Positions 17,163 through 24,735 of a DNA stretch of 35,033 nucleotides are shown in pieces. The position numbers and the translations under genes were made by a program. The first letter of the stretch is position 1, and every line of letters starts with the position of its first letter. The notes below the pieces were generated by a model that saw only the letters and a list, made by a program, of their open reading frames with translations, did not search any database and was not told where the DNA came from. The stretch spans positions 1 through 35,033 of the forward strand of contig SUWV01000025.1 of the NCBI GenBank assembly GCA_015061315.1, given 5' to 3'. This DNA comes from Lentimicrobiaceae bacterium. Its GTDB lineage: Bacteria > Bacteroidota > Bacteroidia > Bacteroidales > F082.

Positions 17163-17817
17163 AAAGGTGCGCCAACACCGTAATCTTTCCTTTAACCTTA
17201 TCGCCAATCTTGACATTGATTTTTGCATCTAAAGGAAGGAAGAAATCTACGCGCGAGCCGAAGCGTATCAGGCCAAACTCCTCTCCTACCTTAGCTTCCG
17301 CGCCTTTATCGACATGACATATAATACGTCGCGCCATCACGCCTGCAATCTGACGGAACAAAACTTCTCGTCCTTGCTCATCTTTAACGACCAAAGTGTT
17401 ACGCTCATTGAGCTCCGATGACTTTGGATTTATAGCGAATAATTTCTTTCCTGGATGATATTTGTAATAACTCACCACGCCATTCATAGGGAACCAATTA
17501 ACATGAACGTTATATGCCGACATAAATATCGAAATCTGTATCCTCTTGTCATGGAAATATTCCGTCTCCTCCACTTCTTCTATCACAACGACTTCGCCGT
17601 CGGCTGCCGACACCACAGCGTTTTCTTCTACCGTAGTCGTTCTGTTTGTAGGCACTCTAAAAAAGGTGAAACTCCAAAACGCCACCACAGAACAGAATAG
17701 CGTTATTATTATTTGCAGCCATTTTATCGGAAGTAAAAATAACACCGCTGCAACTATTATCGCTGCTATCAAAACCACTGTCGTGATGACTCCGTAACCT
17801 TTTTTATGTATGTACAT
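17161..17817 (-). CDS. psd: phosphatidylserine decarboxylase (short, archaeal/Bacteroidota type)
   Basis: Converts phosphatidylserine to phosphatidylethanolamine at the inner membrane using a pyruvoyl group. The 218-residue protein has two N-terminal membrane segments (about 10-30 and 32-52). The catalytic region follows with SAADGEVVVIEEV (D73), a histidine-containing MSAYNVHVNWFP and RFGSRVD, in which the G187-S188 bond is the expected self-cleavage site. FGS replaces the LGST of the classical E. coli enzyme, as is usual for this short subfamily. It begins 10 bases after the cdsA stop, so the two genes form one unit making CDP-diacylglycerol and then processing its phosphatidylserine product; pssA is not in the window. 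Confidence 0.9.
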   Translation of the reverse strand: MYIHKKGYGVITTVVLIAAIIVAAVLFLLPIKWLQIIITLFCSVVAFWSFTFFRVPTNRTTTVEENAVVSAADGEVVVIEEVEETEYFHDKRIQISIFMSAYNVHVNWFPMNGVVSYYKYHPGKKLFAINPKSSELNERNTLVVKDEQGREVLFRQIAGVMARRIICHVDKGAEAKVGEEFGLIRFGSRVDFFLPLDAKINVKIGDKVKGKITVLAHL

Positions 17818-17827
17818 GATTGTCGCG

Positions 17828-18667
17828 TTATATTAATAATAGGTATATAAAAACGAAAGGCATCGCCATGAATGTTGCATCAAAACGATCCAATATGCCG
17901 CCATGACCAGGAATGAGACTACCAGAGTCTTTCACGCCTGCATGTCTTTTCATCATAGACTCTGTGAGGTCGCCGAGCGTTCCGAAAACGACGACTCCTA
18001 AAGCCAAAAACAAAACCTCTACGTTGCTGATTAAATTATCAAAGAAGAAGACATTGAGCAAGAAACGGTTGATGAAATATGCGAAGAGCATTGTAAAAAC
18101 CGCACCGCCAATGCTGCCTTCTATCGTCTTCTTAGGAGAAATTCTCGGGCATAACTTATGACGTCCTATCGCACTACCAGTAAGATATGCGAAAATATCA
18201 TTGACCCAAATCAAGATATAAGCGAATATCAGCAGTACCCAGCCTTTGTCAGTCCCCATCAATTCTTCATTATAAAACAACGTCATGATACCGCATGGCA
18301 TGGCGACGAAAATCATTGAAAGCCACGAAGCACCGACAAGGCTGACGTAATCGTGTTTCTTTGAAAACAAAGCTATTAACAGAGGTACAAAGAAAAATAT
18401 AGGTGCGATATAAATGCCACTTTCTATAGAATCGAAGTTGCGCGAAAGGACGAAGAAGAAAACATACAACATCACGGAACAACACCCGACGACATCCTTC
18501 AGCGATTTGTTTGGTTCATGCGGAAAGAGATTGGCAACTTCCGATGATGCCATCATCACGACAAGCATAAGCATCAACGATGCCGCATACCTGCCCAGAA
18601 TAATACTGCCTAATACTACGATAACAAATAATGCCCCGAATATCAATCTCTTCCAAAATTCACCCAT
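17828..18667 (-). CDS. cdsA: phosphatidate cytidylyltransferase
   Basis: Makes CDP-diacylglycerol from phosphatidic acid and CTP, the common precursor of bacterial phospholipids. The 279-residue integral membrane protein has about eight hydrophobic segments. The C terminus carries the full CDS family signature: SMMKRHAGVKDSGSLIPGHG continuing into GILDRFD (about 233-259), with the metal-binding aspartates. It is the first gene of a cdsA-psd pair, with a TATATTTG box 35 bases upstream of the ATG. Length is typical. Confidence 0.93.
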   Translation of the reverse strand: MGEFWKRLIFGALFVIVVLGSIILGRYAASLMLMLVVMMASSEVANLFPHEPNKSLKDVVGCCSVMLYVFFFVLSRNFDSIESGIYIAPIFFFVPLLIALFSKKHDYVSLVGASWLSMIFVAMPCGIMTLFYNEELMGTDKGWVLLIFAYILIWVNDIFAYLTGSAIGRHKLCPRISPKKTIEGSIGGAVFTMLFAYFINRFLLNVFFFDNLISNVEVLFLALGVVVFGTLGDLTESMMKRHAGVKDSGSLIPGHGGILDRFDATFMAMPFVFIYLLLI

Positions 18668-18701
18668 TTCTTCTCAATGATTTACTAATAATTAGATTGT
18701 G

Positions 18702-18709
18702 CAAATATA
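18702..18709 (-). promoter_or_regulatory. -7 box TATATTTG of cdsA-psd
   Basis: Exact TAnnTTTG match on the minus strand, 35 bases upstream of cdsA. A repeat of CTTTAGT units lies directly upstream, where a -33 element would be expected. Confidence 0.55.
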
Positions 18710-18716
18710 ATAAAAA

Positions 18717-18745
18717 GACTAAAGACTAAGACTAAAGACTAAAGT
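18717..18745 (-). repeat. 7-base CTTTAGT tandem repeat
   Basis: Plus strand reads GACTAAA GACTAAG ACTAAA GACTAAAG. On the minus strand this is the same TTTAGTC-type unit found upstream of the trmH-like gene (10138-10171). Confidence 0.8.
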
Positions 18746-18928
18746 TTTTTTTCAATGCATAATCCGTAATTCATAACGCATAATTATTACGACGTATTCC
18801 CTCAATAATTATGAATTATAAATTAATTAGACGAATTACCCATTGTTAATTTTTTGATGTAATTAACGCCTCCCTACAATTGTTAATTGTTAATTGTCAA
18901 TTGTTAATTGTCAATTGTTAATTGATTT

Positions 18929-19020
18929 GGGCGTTCCGGCGAAGCCGTCGGGCTTTCCGCTCTATCTTTGCTCGCTCCGTAAACTACGCTCACAAAGGAT
19001 GCCGCTCCAATCCCTAACGC
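18929..19020. repeat. G+C-rich palindromic intergenic element
   Basis: The outer ends pair (GCGTT 18931-18935 with AACGC 19016-19020). An internal CGGC-GAA-GCCG hairpin lies at 18937-18947, and CTTTG (18966-18970) pairs with CAAAG (18993-18997). It resembles dispersed palindromic elements of Bacteroidota intergenic regions, but I cannot confirm that without a search. Confidence 0.6.
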
Positions 19021-19068
19021 AAACGCTGCCAAAACCAAAATTCCCCCTCGACAATTCAATTTCTCATT

Positions 19069-19190
19069 CGTACGGCTCCGCCATACGTTATATCTGCCAT
19101 TGCCCTTCAGGCAATCCTACCACATCGGCACCACTATCCGTATGACGCTGCCATACGCTATATCTGTCATTGCCCTTCAGGCAATCATAC
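19069..19190. repeat. two imperfect 52-bp direct repeats, each with two hairpins
   Basis: Copies at 19069-19120 and 19139-19190 share CCATACG, TATATCTG and CATTGCCCTTCAGGCAATC. Each contains a CGTAYG...CCATACG palindrome and a TTGCC-CTTCA-GGCAA hairpin. Confidence 0.8.
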
Positions 19191-19250
19191 ATTACTAATT
19201 GTCAATTGTTAACTATTAATTGTTAATTGTTAATTGTTAACTGTTAACTA

Positions 19251-20099
19251 TCAAAACCTCACTGCAATCCCGACTCCATAATTCGTGGCAATCGGTTCTA
19301 TTCTGACAGAATTAATATTCCCTATTTTCTCATTGAACTTCACGACACCACGACCGATAAAATATCCTAATGCCGCTCCGACTATCACATCGGAAGTCCA
19401 ATGTTCCTCGCTGATGACACGCCCTATTGACGTTGCCGTCGCTAAAGAATAACTCACAATGCCGAGCCATTTCTTCTCCGGATAGAAACCCGCTACCGTC
19501 GTCGCCAAGGCAAAAGCTCGAGTCGCATGTCCCGACACAAACGAAGTGCTTTCAAACGTAGCAAAAGGACCAAGCCAACTTTGACTATTGGCATCGGGAC
19601 GTTCTCTGCAGGTGAGGACTTTGATTCCAGCGGAAGCGACTTCAGCAAAGATAAACGATTGTAATGTGGCGAGTGACATATTTTTAAGACGCTGATTTTT
19701 ATCTATAGCGCCAATGGCGTATGTCACTGCGATACTTGGAACTATAAACAACTCTTCGCCAAAAATATCCGTATATTGAGAGATGGTATTTGATTGCGAA
19801 TTGGTGAAAGTCTTGTCAATATAATCATAAATCTCATCGTCATAGACGAAAGCTAATGTCGTGGCAGCAGCCACACCCCCGAACACAGTCCAATCCTTCC
19901 AGTCGTAATGCAGAGGCTGCCCAAGAACCGTCAATCCCGAATACCAGTAGGATTTAATGTATGACAATGATGTTGACTCTGACTTTGACGCTGACACTGA
20001 CTCGTTGACTTGTTGACTTGTTGACTCTAACAATGGCTGTTGGCTGTTGACCGTCAACGACAATAACATCAATAATATCAGAAGTAGTCTTCTCATCAA
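19251..20099 (-). CDS. secreted/periplasmic PAP2-family phosphatase
   Basis: A 282-residue membrane-associated acid phosphatase of the PAP2 superfamily, probably acting on lipid phosphates or pyrophosphates. A signal peptide (1-19) is followed by a short Ser/Thr/Gln-rich stretch (23-46), then hydrophobic helices. The three PAP2 motifs are present: K160-x6-R167-P168, SGH (189-191) and R227...H233...D237. The C terminus (GVGIAVRF) ends in an aromatic residue after alternating hydrophobics, so it may carry a beta-strand tail. The low-complexity stretch after the signal peptide is encoded by the same 8-base TTGTTGAC repeat seen between genes, suggesting invasion of the frame. The stop lies at the edge of a TTAACAAT repeat tract. 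Substrate is unknown. Confidence 0.85.
   Translation of the reverse strand: MMRRLLLILLMLLSLTVNSQQPLLESTSQQVNESVSASKSESTSLSYIKSYWYSGLTVLGQPLHYDWKDWTVFGGVAAATTLAFVYDDEIYDYIDKTFTNSQSNTISQYTDIFGEELFIVPSIAVTYAIGAIDKNQRLKNMSLATLQSFIFAEVASAGIKVLTCRERPDANSQSWLGPFATFESTSFVSGHATRAFALATTVAGFYPEKKWLGIVSYSLATATSIGRVISEEHWTSDVIVGAALGYFIGRGVVKFNEKIGNINSVRIEPIATNYGVGIAVRF
20003..20026 (-). repeat. TTGTTGAC tandem repeat inside the PAP2 coding sequence
   Basis: Three 8-base units (CGTTGACT, TGTTGACT, TGTTGACT on the plus strand) lie within codons just after the signal peptide, matching the noncoding tract at 10726-10777. Confidence 0.8.
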
Positions 20100-20170
20100 T
20101 TCTCAGATTCTCAATTTCTCAATTTCTCAGGTTTTCAGATTTTCAGATTTTCAAGTTCTCAGATTTTCAA
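20100..20170 (-). repeat. long CTGAGAAT repeat at the mazG 3' end
   Basis: About eight degenerate units (AATCTGAGA, ACTTGAAA, ATCTGAAA, ACCTGAGAA and variants on the minus strand) begin inside the last codons of mazG and continue to the PAP2 start codon. The mazG TGA stop (20159-20161) is part of a unit. Confidence 0.8.
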
Positions 20171-20959
20171 ATCAGTCTTCGCCAAATCCCAAAGCTCATT
20201 CATCTCATCAAGGCTCATATCGACGAGCGATTTCCCCATTTCGCGGGCTTTCTCCTCAACGAAGTTAAAACGGCTTCTGAACTTCTTGTTAGCCACTTCA
20301 AGGGCATCCATCGGATTGACTTTTATAAAACGAGAATAATTGACGAGAGCAAACATAAGGTCACCGAACTCTTCCGTCATGCGGTTTTTATCGCCAGTCT
20401 TTATCTCATCTTTAAGCTCTCTTATCTCCTCCTCGACTTTCTCCCAGACCTGATCTTTATTCTCCCAATCGAAGCCCACGCCAGCAGCTTTCTCCTGCAT
20501 GCGATAAGCTTTCACCAATTCTGGCAATGCGTTAGGCACTCCGCCGAGCACGCTTCTGTTATGTTCTTTCGTGAGTTTAATTTTTTCCCAATTATCAGCA
20601 ACTTCTTCAGCGTTCTTCACAGAAGTATCTCCAAAGACATGTGGATGACGGATAATCAACTTCTCGCAAATTCCATTTATAACATCGTCGATGGTGAAGA
20701 GATTTCTGTCTTCCGCGATACGAGAATAAAAGACGATATGCATAATAATATCGCCGAGTTCTTTCTTAACATCTTGATAATCCTCATCAACAATAGCCTG
20801 ACTTAATTCAAATACTTCTTCTATCGTTAGATGACGCAGACTCTCGATAGTCTGTTTCTTATCCCACGGACATTCCACCCTGAGTCGGTCCATAATATCC
20901 AATAAACGTTGAAATGCCTGCGTTGAACTTTGTCCGTTAGATTTTATATTGTCGTTCAT
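20159..20959 (-). CDS. mazG: nucleoside triphosphate pyrophosphohydrolase MazG
   Basis: Hydrolyses (d)NTPs, including aberrant ones, to monophosphates and pyrophosphate. The 266-residue protein has two MazG domains. The first shows CPWDKKQT (30-37), EEVFEL (about 47-52) and KELGD (66-70). The second has EKVEEEIRELKDEI and EEFGDLMFALVNYSRF, with the metal-binding ExxE...ExxD pattern. Length matches E. coli-type MazG. The chosen start is the ATG at 20959; an in-frame TTG at 20977 would lie inside the TATCTTTG promoter box (20975-20982). The final KI-stop is supplied by a CTGAGAAT repeat. Confidence 0.93.
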   Translation of the reverse strand: MNDNIKSNGQSSTQAFQRLLDIMDRLRVECPWDKKQTIESLRHLTIEEVFELSQAIVDEDYQDVKKELGDIIMHIVFYSRIAEDRNLFTIDDVINGICEKLIIRHPHVFGDTSVKNAEEVADNWEKIKLTKEHNRSVLGGVPNALPELVKAYRMQEKAAGVGFDWENKDQVWEKVEEEIRELKDEIKTGDKNRMTEEFGDLMFALVNYSRFIKVNPMDALEVANKKFRSRFNFVEEKAREMGKSLVDMSLDEMNELWDLAKTDLKI

Positions 20960-20974
20960 AAAATTATTTTTTTG

Positions 20975-20982
20975 CAAAGATA
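20975..20982 (-). promoter_or_regulatory. -7 box TATCTTTG of mazG
   Basis: Exact TAnnTTTG match, 15 bases before the chosen ATG (20959). A nearly leaderless transcript is implied, and the upstream TTG start is excluded. Confidence 0.6.
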
Positions 20983-21061
20983 AAAAGTCTACGATTATTT
21001 TTTAAACCATAAAGCGACTTACATAAAAATATATCTACATAAATTAAATGCATACTATCAA

Positions 21062-21916
21062 TCATATTTCCAATTTCACACAAGTCTCTTCCCACAGCCA
21101 TTTTCTCATCGGATTATCGTAATGCTTCTGAGAAATGACTTTACTATTATTTCCTGAGAATAATTTAACATTCCTTTGAAGCAAGTCTGTTGACTGTTGT
21201 CCGTTGTCTGTTGACTTATAAAGAAGTGCGTTGACTGCCGGAAGCGCACCTTTCTCCGGCGACTTGCAAAATGGTCGGAACAAGACATCGGCAAGCGGAT
21301 CGAACCAACGATGCATGGAAATCATATTGCTGTTGACGACACCTGGATCAGTGAGATTGACACTTCCGTTTTTAATTTTTTCAGACAATGTCAACGACGA
21401 TAGAAACAGAGCGTACTTCGCTTTTCCATAAGTTCCTAATTGTGAAAACCTTTTCTTATCTAAATCAAAGAAATTCTCGTCGAGTTTTGAAACTCCGCGT
21501 GTTACAGAGACGGTATTCACAATATTGAAATCATTGTCCATCAAAGGAATCATCAGTTTTGAGAGATATAAAGGTCCAAGATAATTGACAGCAAGCGTCG
21601 TCTCGAAGCCATCATCATTGACAGTAAAATCACGGCAGATAATTCCTGCGTTATTCAACAACTTATCAACTTTAAAACCTTGATTCTTAATTTCTTCAAC
21701 AAAAGATCTTATTGAAGTAAGTGAATTTAAATCCAACTCTAAAATATCGATGTCGGAATGGGGAAATTGTTTTATCAAACTGTCTCTTTGACTATCAGCT
21801 TTCTTTATATTACGACACGCCATTATCACAGGCAAATCCTTGCTTAACAACGATTTCACTGCAGCGAGACCGATACTTCCCGTAGCTCCTGTAACAATTA
21901 TTTTACTTTTCTCCAT
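21062..21916 (-). CDS. short-chain dehydrogenase/reductase, retinol dehydrogenase-like
   Basis: A 284-residue NAD(P)-dependent oxidoreductase of the SDR superfamily. It shows the Rossmann motif TGATGSIG (9-16), NNAG (about 88-91) and the active-site YGKAK pair (about Y163 and K167), with a serine in NTVSVTRG. ACRN after the second strand suggests NADP(H). The overall pattern resembles retinol dehydrogenase or WWOX-like SDRs. It is the last gene of the operon ABC - 5-alpha-reductase - OYE - SDR - SDR and overlaps the preceding SDR by 19 bases. From context it may be a hydroxysteroid dehydrogenase. Around residues 234-245, KSTDNGQQSTDL is encoded by four 7-base TGTTGAC-type repeats, an unusual low-complexity insert near the C terminus. 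Confidence 0.85.
   Translation of the reverse strand: MEKSKIIVTGATGSIGLAAVKSLLSKDLPVIMACRNIKKADSQRDSLIKQFPHSDIDILELDLNSLTSIRSFVEEIKNQGFKVDKLLNNAGIICRDFTVNDDGFETTLAVNYLGPLYLSKLMIPLMDNDFNIVNTVSVTRGVSKLDENFFDLDKKRFSQLGTYGKAKYALFLSSLTLSEKIKNGSVNLTDPGVVNSNMISMHRWFDPLADVLFRPFCKSPEKGALPAVNALLYKSTDNGQQSTDLLQRNVKLFSGNNSKVISQKHYDNPMRKWLWEETCVKLEI
21188..21215 (-). repeat. four 7-base TGTTGAC units inside the SDR coding sequence
   Basis: TGTTGAC, TGTTGTC, CGTTGTC, TGTTGAC on the plus strand, in an exact head-to-tail array. They encode part of KSTDNGQQSTDL and belong to the family otherwise found between genes. Confidence 0.85.
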
Positions 21917-22716
21917 ATAAAATTCACTAATCTTTTAGGTAATATCGCGAGCAATGGCGGAAGATATACATTCATAAATCCAGGGGCAACAATCATCTTC
22001 TTTCGGAACATTCCTTTAAGTGCTTTTCTCACAAGCCATTGCGGAGTTCCAATAAGTCCAATTTTCACACCAAGTTTTAACAACTTAGGATTTAATTTAT
22101 ATAAAGGTGTCGCTATGGCTCCAGGACATACTGTCGTCACTCCGACTCCATAATCGCGCATCTCATAATACAAGGACTTACCGAAACTTTTAAGATAAGC
22201 TTTTGTAGCAGAATATGTTGTAATACCAGGAAATGGAAGTCGTGCCGCCATAGAAGATACCAACACAATATGACCGAATCCTCTTTTCTTCATCTCATCG
22301 CCGAAAAGACGACTCATCTTAGACGGAGTCATCACATGAAGATTCAGCATGAGTTCCATCTTCTTATGATATTCATCGTCAAGCTCATGGAAGAAAAACA
22401 TACCAGCATTATTGATTAAAATATCAATAATTATATTCTCTTTCTTACAATAATCAAATAGTTGTTGAGCAGCATCTTCTCGCGATAAATCCTGATAACG
22501 AGCAATCACATTAACGCTAAATTCTTTACGAATATCATCAGCCACTTCATTCAGTTCCTTCTCTTGATTACTCACAATCAAAAGATTACAATCTGCTTCC
22601 GCGAGATATTTTGCATAAAGGAGTCCCATACCAGAACTCGCGCCGGTAACTAACGCAGTAATTTCACGTCCCTGTGATTGTTTTAATCTGTCGATATACT
22701 TTTTAAAAGAAGTCAT
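21898..22716 (-). CDS. short-chain dehydrogenase, hydroxysteroid dehydrogenase-like
   Basis: A 272-residue classical SDR of the DltE / 17-beta-HSD type. It has TGASSGMG (24-31) for the cofactor, NNAG (102-105) and the catalytic serine in VSSMA (S154/S155). The active-site pair is Y168 and K172 in TTYSATKAYL, then CPGAIATPLY. The C terminus (LPPLLAILPKRLVNFIWRK) is amphipathic and may associate with the membrane, as in HSD17B3/12-like proteins. It starts 3 bases after the flavin reductase stop and overlaps the next SDR, so translation is coupled. In this operon, an obvious role is oxidation or reduction of a steroid hydroxyl/keto group (for example at C3). The substrate and stereochemistry cannot be read from the sequence. 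Confidence 0.87.
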   Translation of the reverse strand: MTSFKKYIDRLKQSQGREITALVTGASSGMGLLYAKYLAEADCNLLIVSNQEKELNEVADDIRKEFSVNVIARYQDLSREDAAQQLFDYCKKENIIIDILINNAGMFFFHELDDEYHKKMELMLNLHVMTPSKMSRLFGDEMKKRGFGHIVLVSSMAARLPFPGITTYSATKAYLKSFGKSLYYEMRDYGVGVTTVCPGAIATPLYKLNPKLLKLGVKIGLIGTPQWLVRKALKGMFRKKMIVAPGFMNVYLPPLLAILPKRLVNFIWRKVK

Positions 22717-22719
22717 AAA

Positions 22720-23955
22720 TCATTGATTTTCCAACTTCTCAATTTCTTTCTTAAGACGTTCAGGCATCTCATCAACGCAATGATGACATCTCATATCTTC
22801 GCTGTACATTCTTCCGATACAATAGTTAGAATGTTTGCAAGGACTTTTCGTCAACTCACCGTTTTTCAGTTTATTAACAAAGTCAGTATCGTTGATAAGC
22901 GCACGAGCCATCTGGAAAGCCACGAAACCAGAATTGAGGACTTTCTCCATGTCATCTTTCGCAACCATTCCACCGACATAAATAAGCGGGATGTCAAGAT
23001 TTTCACGGAATTTCATCGCTGTCTCATAGAAATACGCATCTTTATATGGAACTGTCGGAACCACCATTCTTCCTGCTATTCTAAGTCCGAGTTTAAGCCA
23101 CCAGAACTTCCACATATTCATGTAGTAAGCCATTGTCTTTATTGGCATTGCGCCGCGCATCACCTCCATAGGAGCCTTGCTAACGAAACCTGCGGAAAGC
23201 ACGAGAGCATGAACACCGAGTTTCTCCAACTCCTTAGCAATCAATATAGCCTCATCTTCATGAATGCCTTTCTTCATTCCATCAAACATATTGATTTTCA
23301 CCACAACAGCAATATCATCACCAGCAGCGTCCATCACCTCTCTTATCACGAACTTCATGAAACGCATTCTGTTTTCGAGATTACCGCCCCAAATATCATG
23401 ACGATGATTTGTATAAGGCGACAAAAACTGACTAATGAGATAACCATGTCCAGCGTGAATCTCAACGCAATCGAATCCAGCTTCACGAGCAAGGTTGACG
23501 GCCTTACCAAAATCTCTCACAGTATCAAGTATTTCATATTCAGTCATCTCCCTTACAAAAGTAGGAGAATAAAGATTGAATCCAGATGATGCTCCCATCG
23601 GTTTACAACCACAAGTACTTCTGTGAGTCATATTACCACAATGACCTAATTGTATTGAAGCCTTAGCACCTTCCTTATGAACTGCATCGGTAAGTTTCTT
23701 CAGTTCAGGGACAATCTCCTCGCGCATCCAGAGTTGCCCGTCAAAAGAGACGCCGCTACGATTTACAGAGGCGTAAGCTACTGTTGTCATGCCAACGCCT
23801 CCACGAGCCACAGCAGTATGATAATCAAAAAGTTGTTGCGAAGGACGATTATCCTTACACATATTTTCAAAAGCAGCAGAACGTATCGTCCTGTTTCTAA
23901 GTTCGATTGGACCTATTTTGCAAGGTGTAAAAATAATTGAATCAGTTGGTTGCAT
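22720..23955 (-). CDS. Old Yellow Enzyme-family NADH:flavin oxidoreductase (possible delta4-steroid reductase)
   Basis: The 411-residue protein is an FMN-binding TIM barrel of the OYE / 2,4-dienoyl-CoA reductase group. It shows LRNRTIRSA (19-27), IQLGHCGN (101-108), HAGHGYLISQFLSP (167-180) with the substrate-binding histidines, and IYVGG (325-329) for the phosphate. BaiCD, BaiH and bacterial delta4-3-ketosteroid 5-beta-reductases belong to this group. Those are usually about 640-670 residues with a C-terminal FAD/NAD domain; here that domain is absent. Instead, four cysteines lie near the end (C373, C379, C390, C393), which could hold a metal or Fe-S centre. It lies 14 bases after the 5-alpha-reductase-like gene and 3 bases before an SDR. 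Reduction of a conjugated enone is secure by family; steroid specificity is inferred from context. Confidence 0.85.
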   Translation of the reverse strand: MQPTDSIIFTPCKIGPIELRNRTIRSAAFENMCKDNRPSQQLFDYHTAVARGGVGMTTVAYASVNRSGVSFDGQLWMREEIVPELKKLTDAVHKEGAKASIQLGHCGNMTHRSTCGCKPMGASSGFNLYSPTFVREMTEYEILDTVRDFGKAVNLAREAGFDCVEIHAGHGYLISQFLSPYTNHRHDIWGGNLENRMRFMKFVIREVMDAAGDDIAVVVKINMFDGMKKGIHEDEAILIAKELEKLGVHALVLSAGFVSKAPMEVMRGAMPIKTMAYYMNMWKFWWLKLGLRIAGRMVVPTVPYKDAYFYETAMKFRENLDIPLIYVGGMVAKDDMEKVLNSGFVAFQMARALINDTDFVNKLKNGELTKSPCKHSNYCIGRMYSEDMRCHHCVDEMPERLKKEIEKLENQ

Positions 23956-23969
23956 AAAATGTTGTTGTT

Positions 23970-24734
23970 TTAATATATAAAAGGTAAAATTCTTTTAACT
24001 TTTTTCGTATCTAATTCGTTGCCAAATTCTTTCTTGTAGTTATCATAAATCTTAGCGGCGCGGGGAGCGAGATTCGCGAAGGTCCACAATGCGAAGACCG
24101 CGCCAGCGAGCGACCATGTTAGAATAGCGAAACCGCACCACTCTACGAACTCGCCAAAATAATTGGCAGATGTCACATACTTAAACATACCTTTCTTAGG
24201 AAGATAATGTTTGGTATCGCCAGGCTTACGTAAATGCCTGATAATGTAGTCAGAATGAATATTTATTATCATTCCTACAAAGAAAAACAAAGTTCCGATT
24301 ATAAATTGCGGTGTCGTAAGCCACGATATTTCGTACATATTTTCAGGCGCTACATAAAAAATCCAGCCTCCTTGCATCAAAGCGTTTAACGTATTGAAGA
24401 CCACGCCCATAAGTATGACAGACAATGGCATCACACTTTTACCTCTAATCAAGAACGGAAATATGAAAGAACGTTGAAAATAATGTATCTCAAATAAAAT
24501 CAAGAAAATAAGACAGACTACATTTGTACTTCTTTCTGAAAAGACGCATAACAAAATCATTGCGATAAAGACAGGCGACTCCATAAGTACCCAACCTATT
24601 TTATTAGGTATTGAAGGTCCCCATTTCTTATTGTAAAAGACGCCGTAACCTGCTGTAACAAAATATAATGCTATAAAAACAATTACAGCAATTATCGACA
24701 TTGCTATGAGAAATGTGTTAAAATTTTCTAACAT
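23970..24734 (-). CDS. 3-oxo-5-alpha-steroid 4-dehydrogenase (SRD5A1/2-like steroid 5-alpha-reductase)
   Basis: A 254-residue polytopic membrane protein, the same length and topology as animal SRD5A1/2. These reduce the delta4 double bond of 3-ketosteroids with NADPH. The match is strong in the C-terminal half, where INIHSDYIIRHLRKPGD (157-173), FKYVTSANYFGEFVEWCG (184-201) and LPFIY (250-254) nearly repeat the human pattern. E52 in WVLMESP aligns with the catalytic Glu57 of SRD5A2, and Y85 in IHYFQR aligns with Tyr91. Seven hydrophobic segments are visible. It starts 1 base after the ABC transporter stop. A broader role on other membrane enones is possible, but the motif conservation supports a steroid or bile-acid 5-alpha-reductase. 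Confidence 0.9.
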   Translation of the reverse strand: MLENFNTFLIAMSIIAVIVFIALYFVTAGYGVFYNKKWGPSIPNKIGWVLMESPVFIAMILLCVFSERSTNVVCLIFLILFEIHYFQRSFIFPFLIRGKSVMPLSVILMGVVFNTLNALMQGGWIFYVAPENMYEISWLTTPQFIIGTLFFFVGMIINIHSDYIIRHLRKPGDTKHYLPKKGMFKYVTSANYFGEFVEWCGFAILTWSLAGAVFALWTFANLAPRAAKIYDNYKKEFGNELDTKKVKRILPFIY

Positions 24735-24735
24735 C

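Larger units (their letters stand above)
18746..19250. other. gene-free spacer with palindromic intergenic element and 52-bp direct repeats
   Basis: I see no gene here. From left to right it holds A+T-rich sequence, a TTAATTGTCAATTG tract (18878-18924) and a G+C-rich palindromic element (18929-19020). Two imperfect 52-base direct repeats 70 bases apart follow (19069-19120, 19139-19190). A second TTAATTGT tract (19196-19252) runs into the PAP2 stop. An 83-codon open frame at 18894-19145 is made of these repeats and is not taken as a gene. Confidence 0.8.

Noticed and set aside
18894..19145. 83-codon open frame on the plus strand in the large spacer
   Set aside because: It is composed of the TTAATTG tract, the palindromic element and part of a 52-bp repeat. 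It has no start context, no family resemblance and ends in a repeat, so it is treated as noncoding.
20960..20977. TTG start adding six residues to MazG
   Set aside because: It overlaps the TATCTTTG promoter box at 20975-20982; the ATG at 20959 is used.
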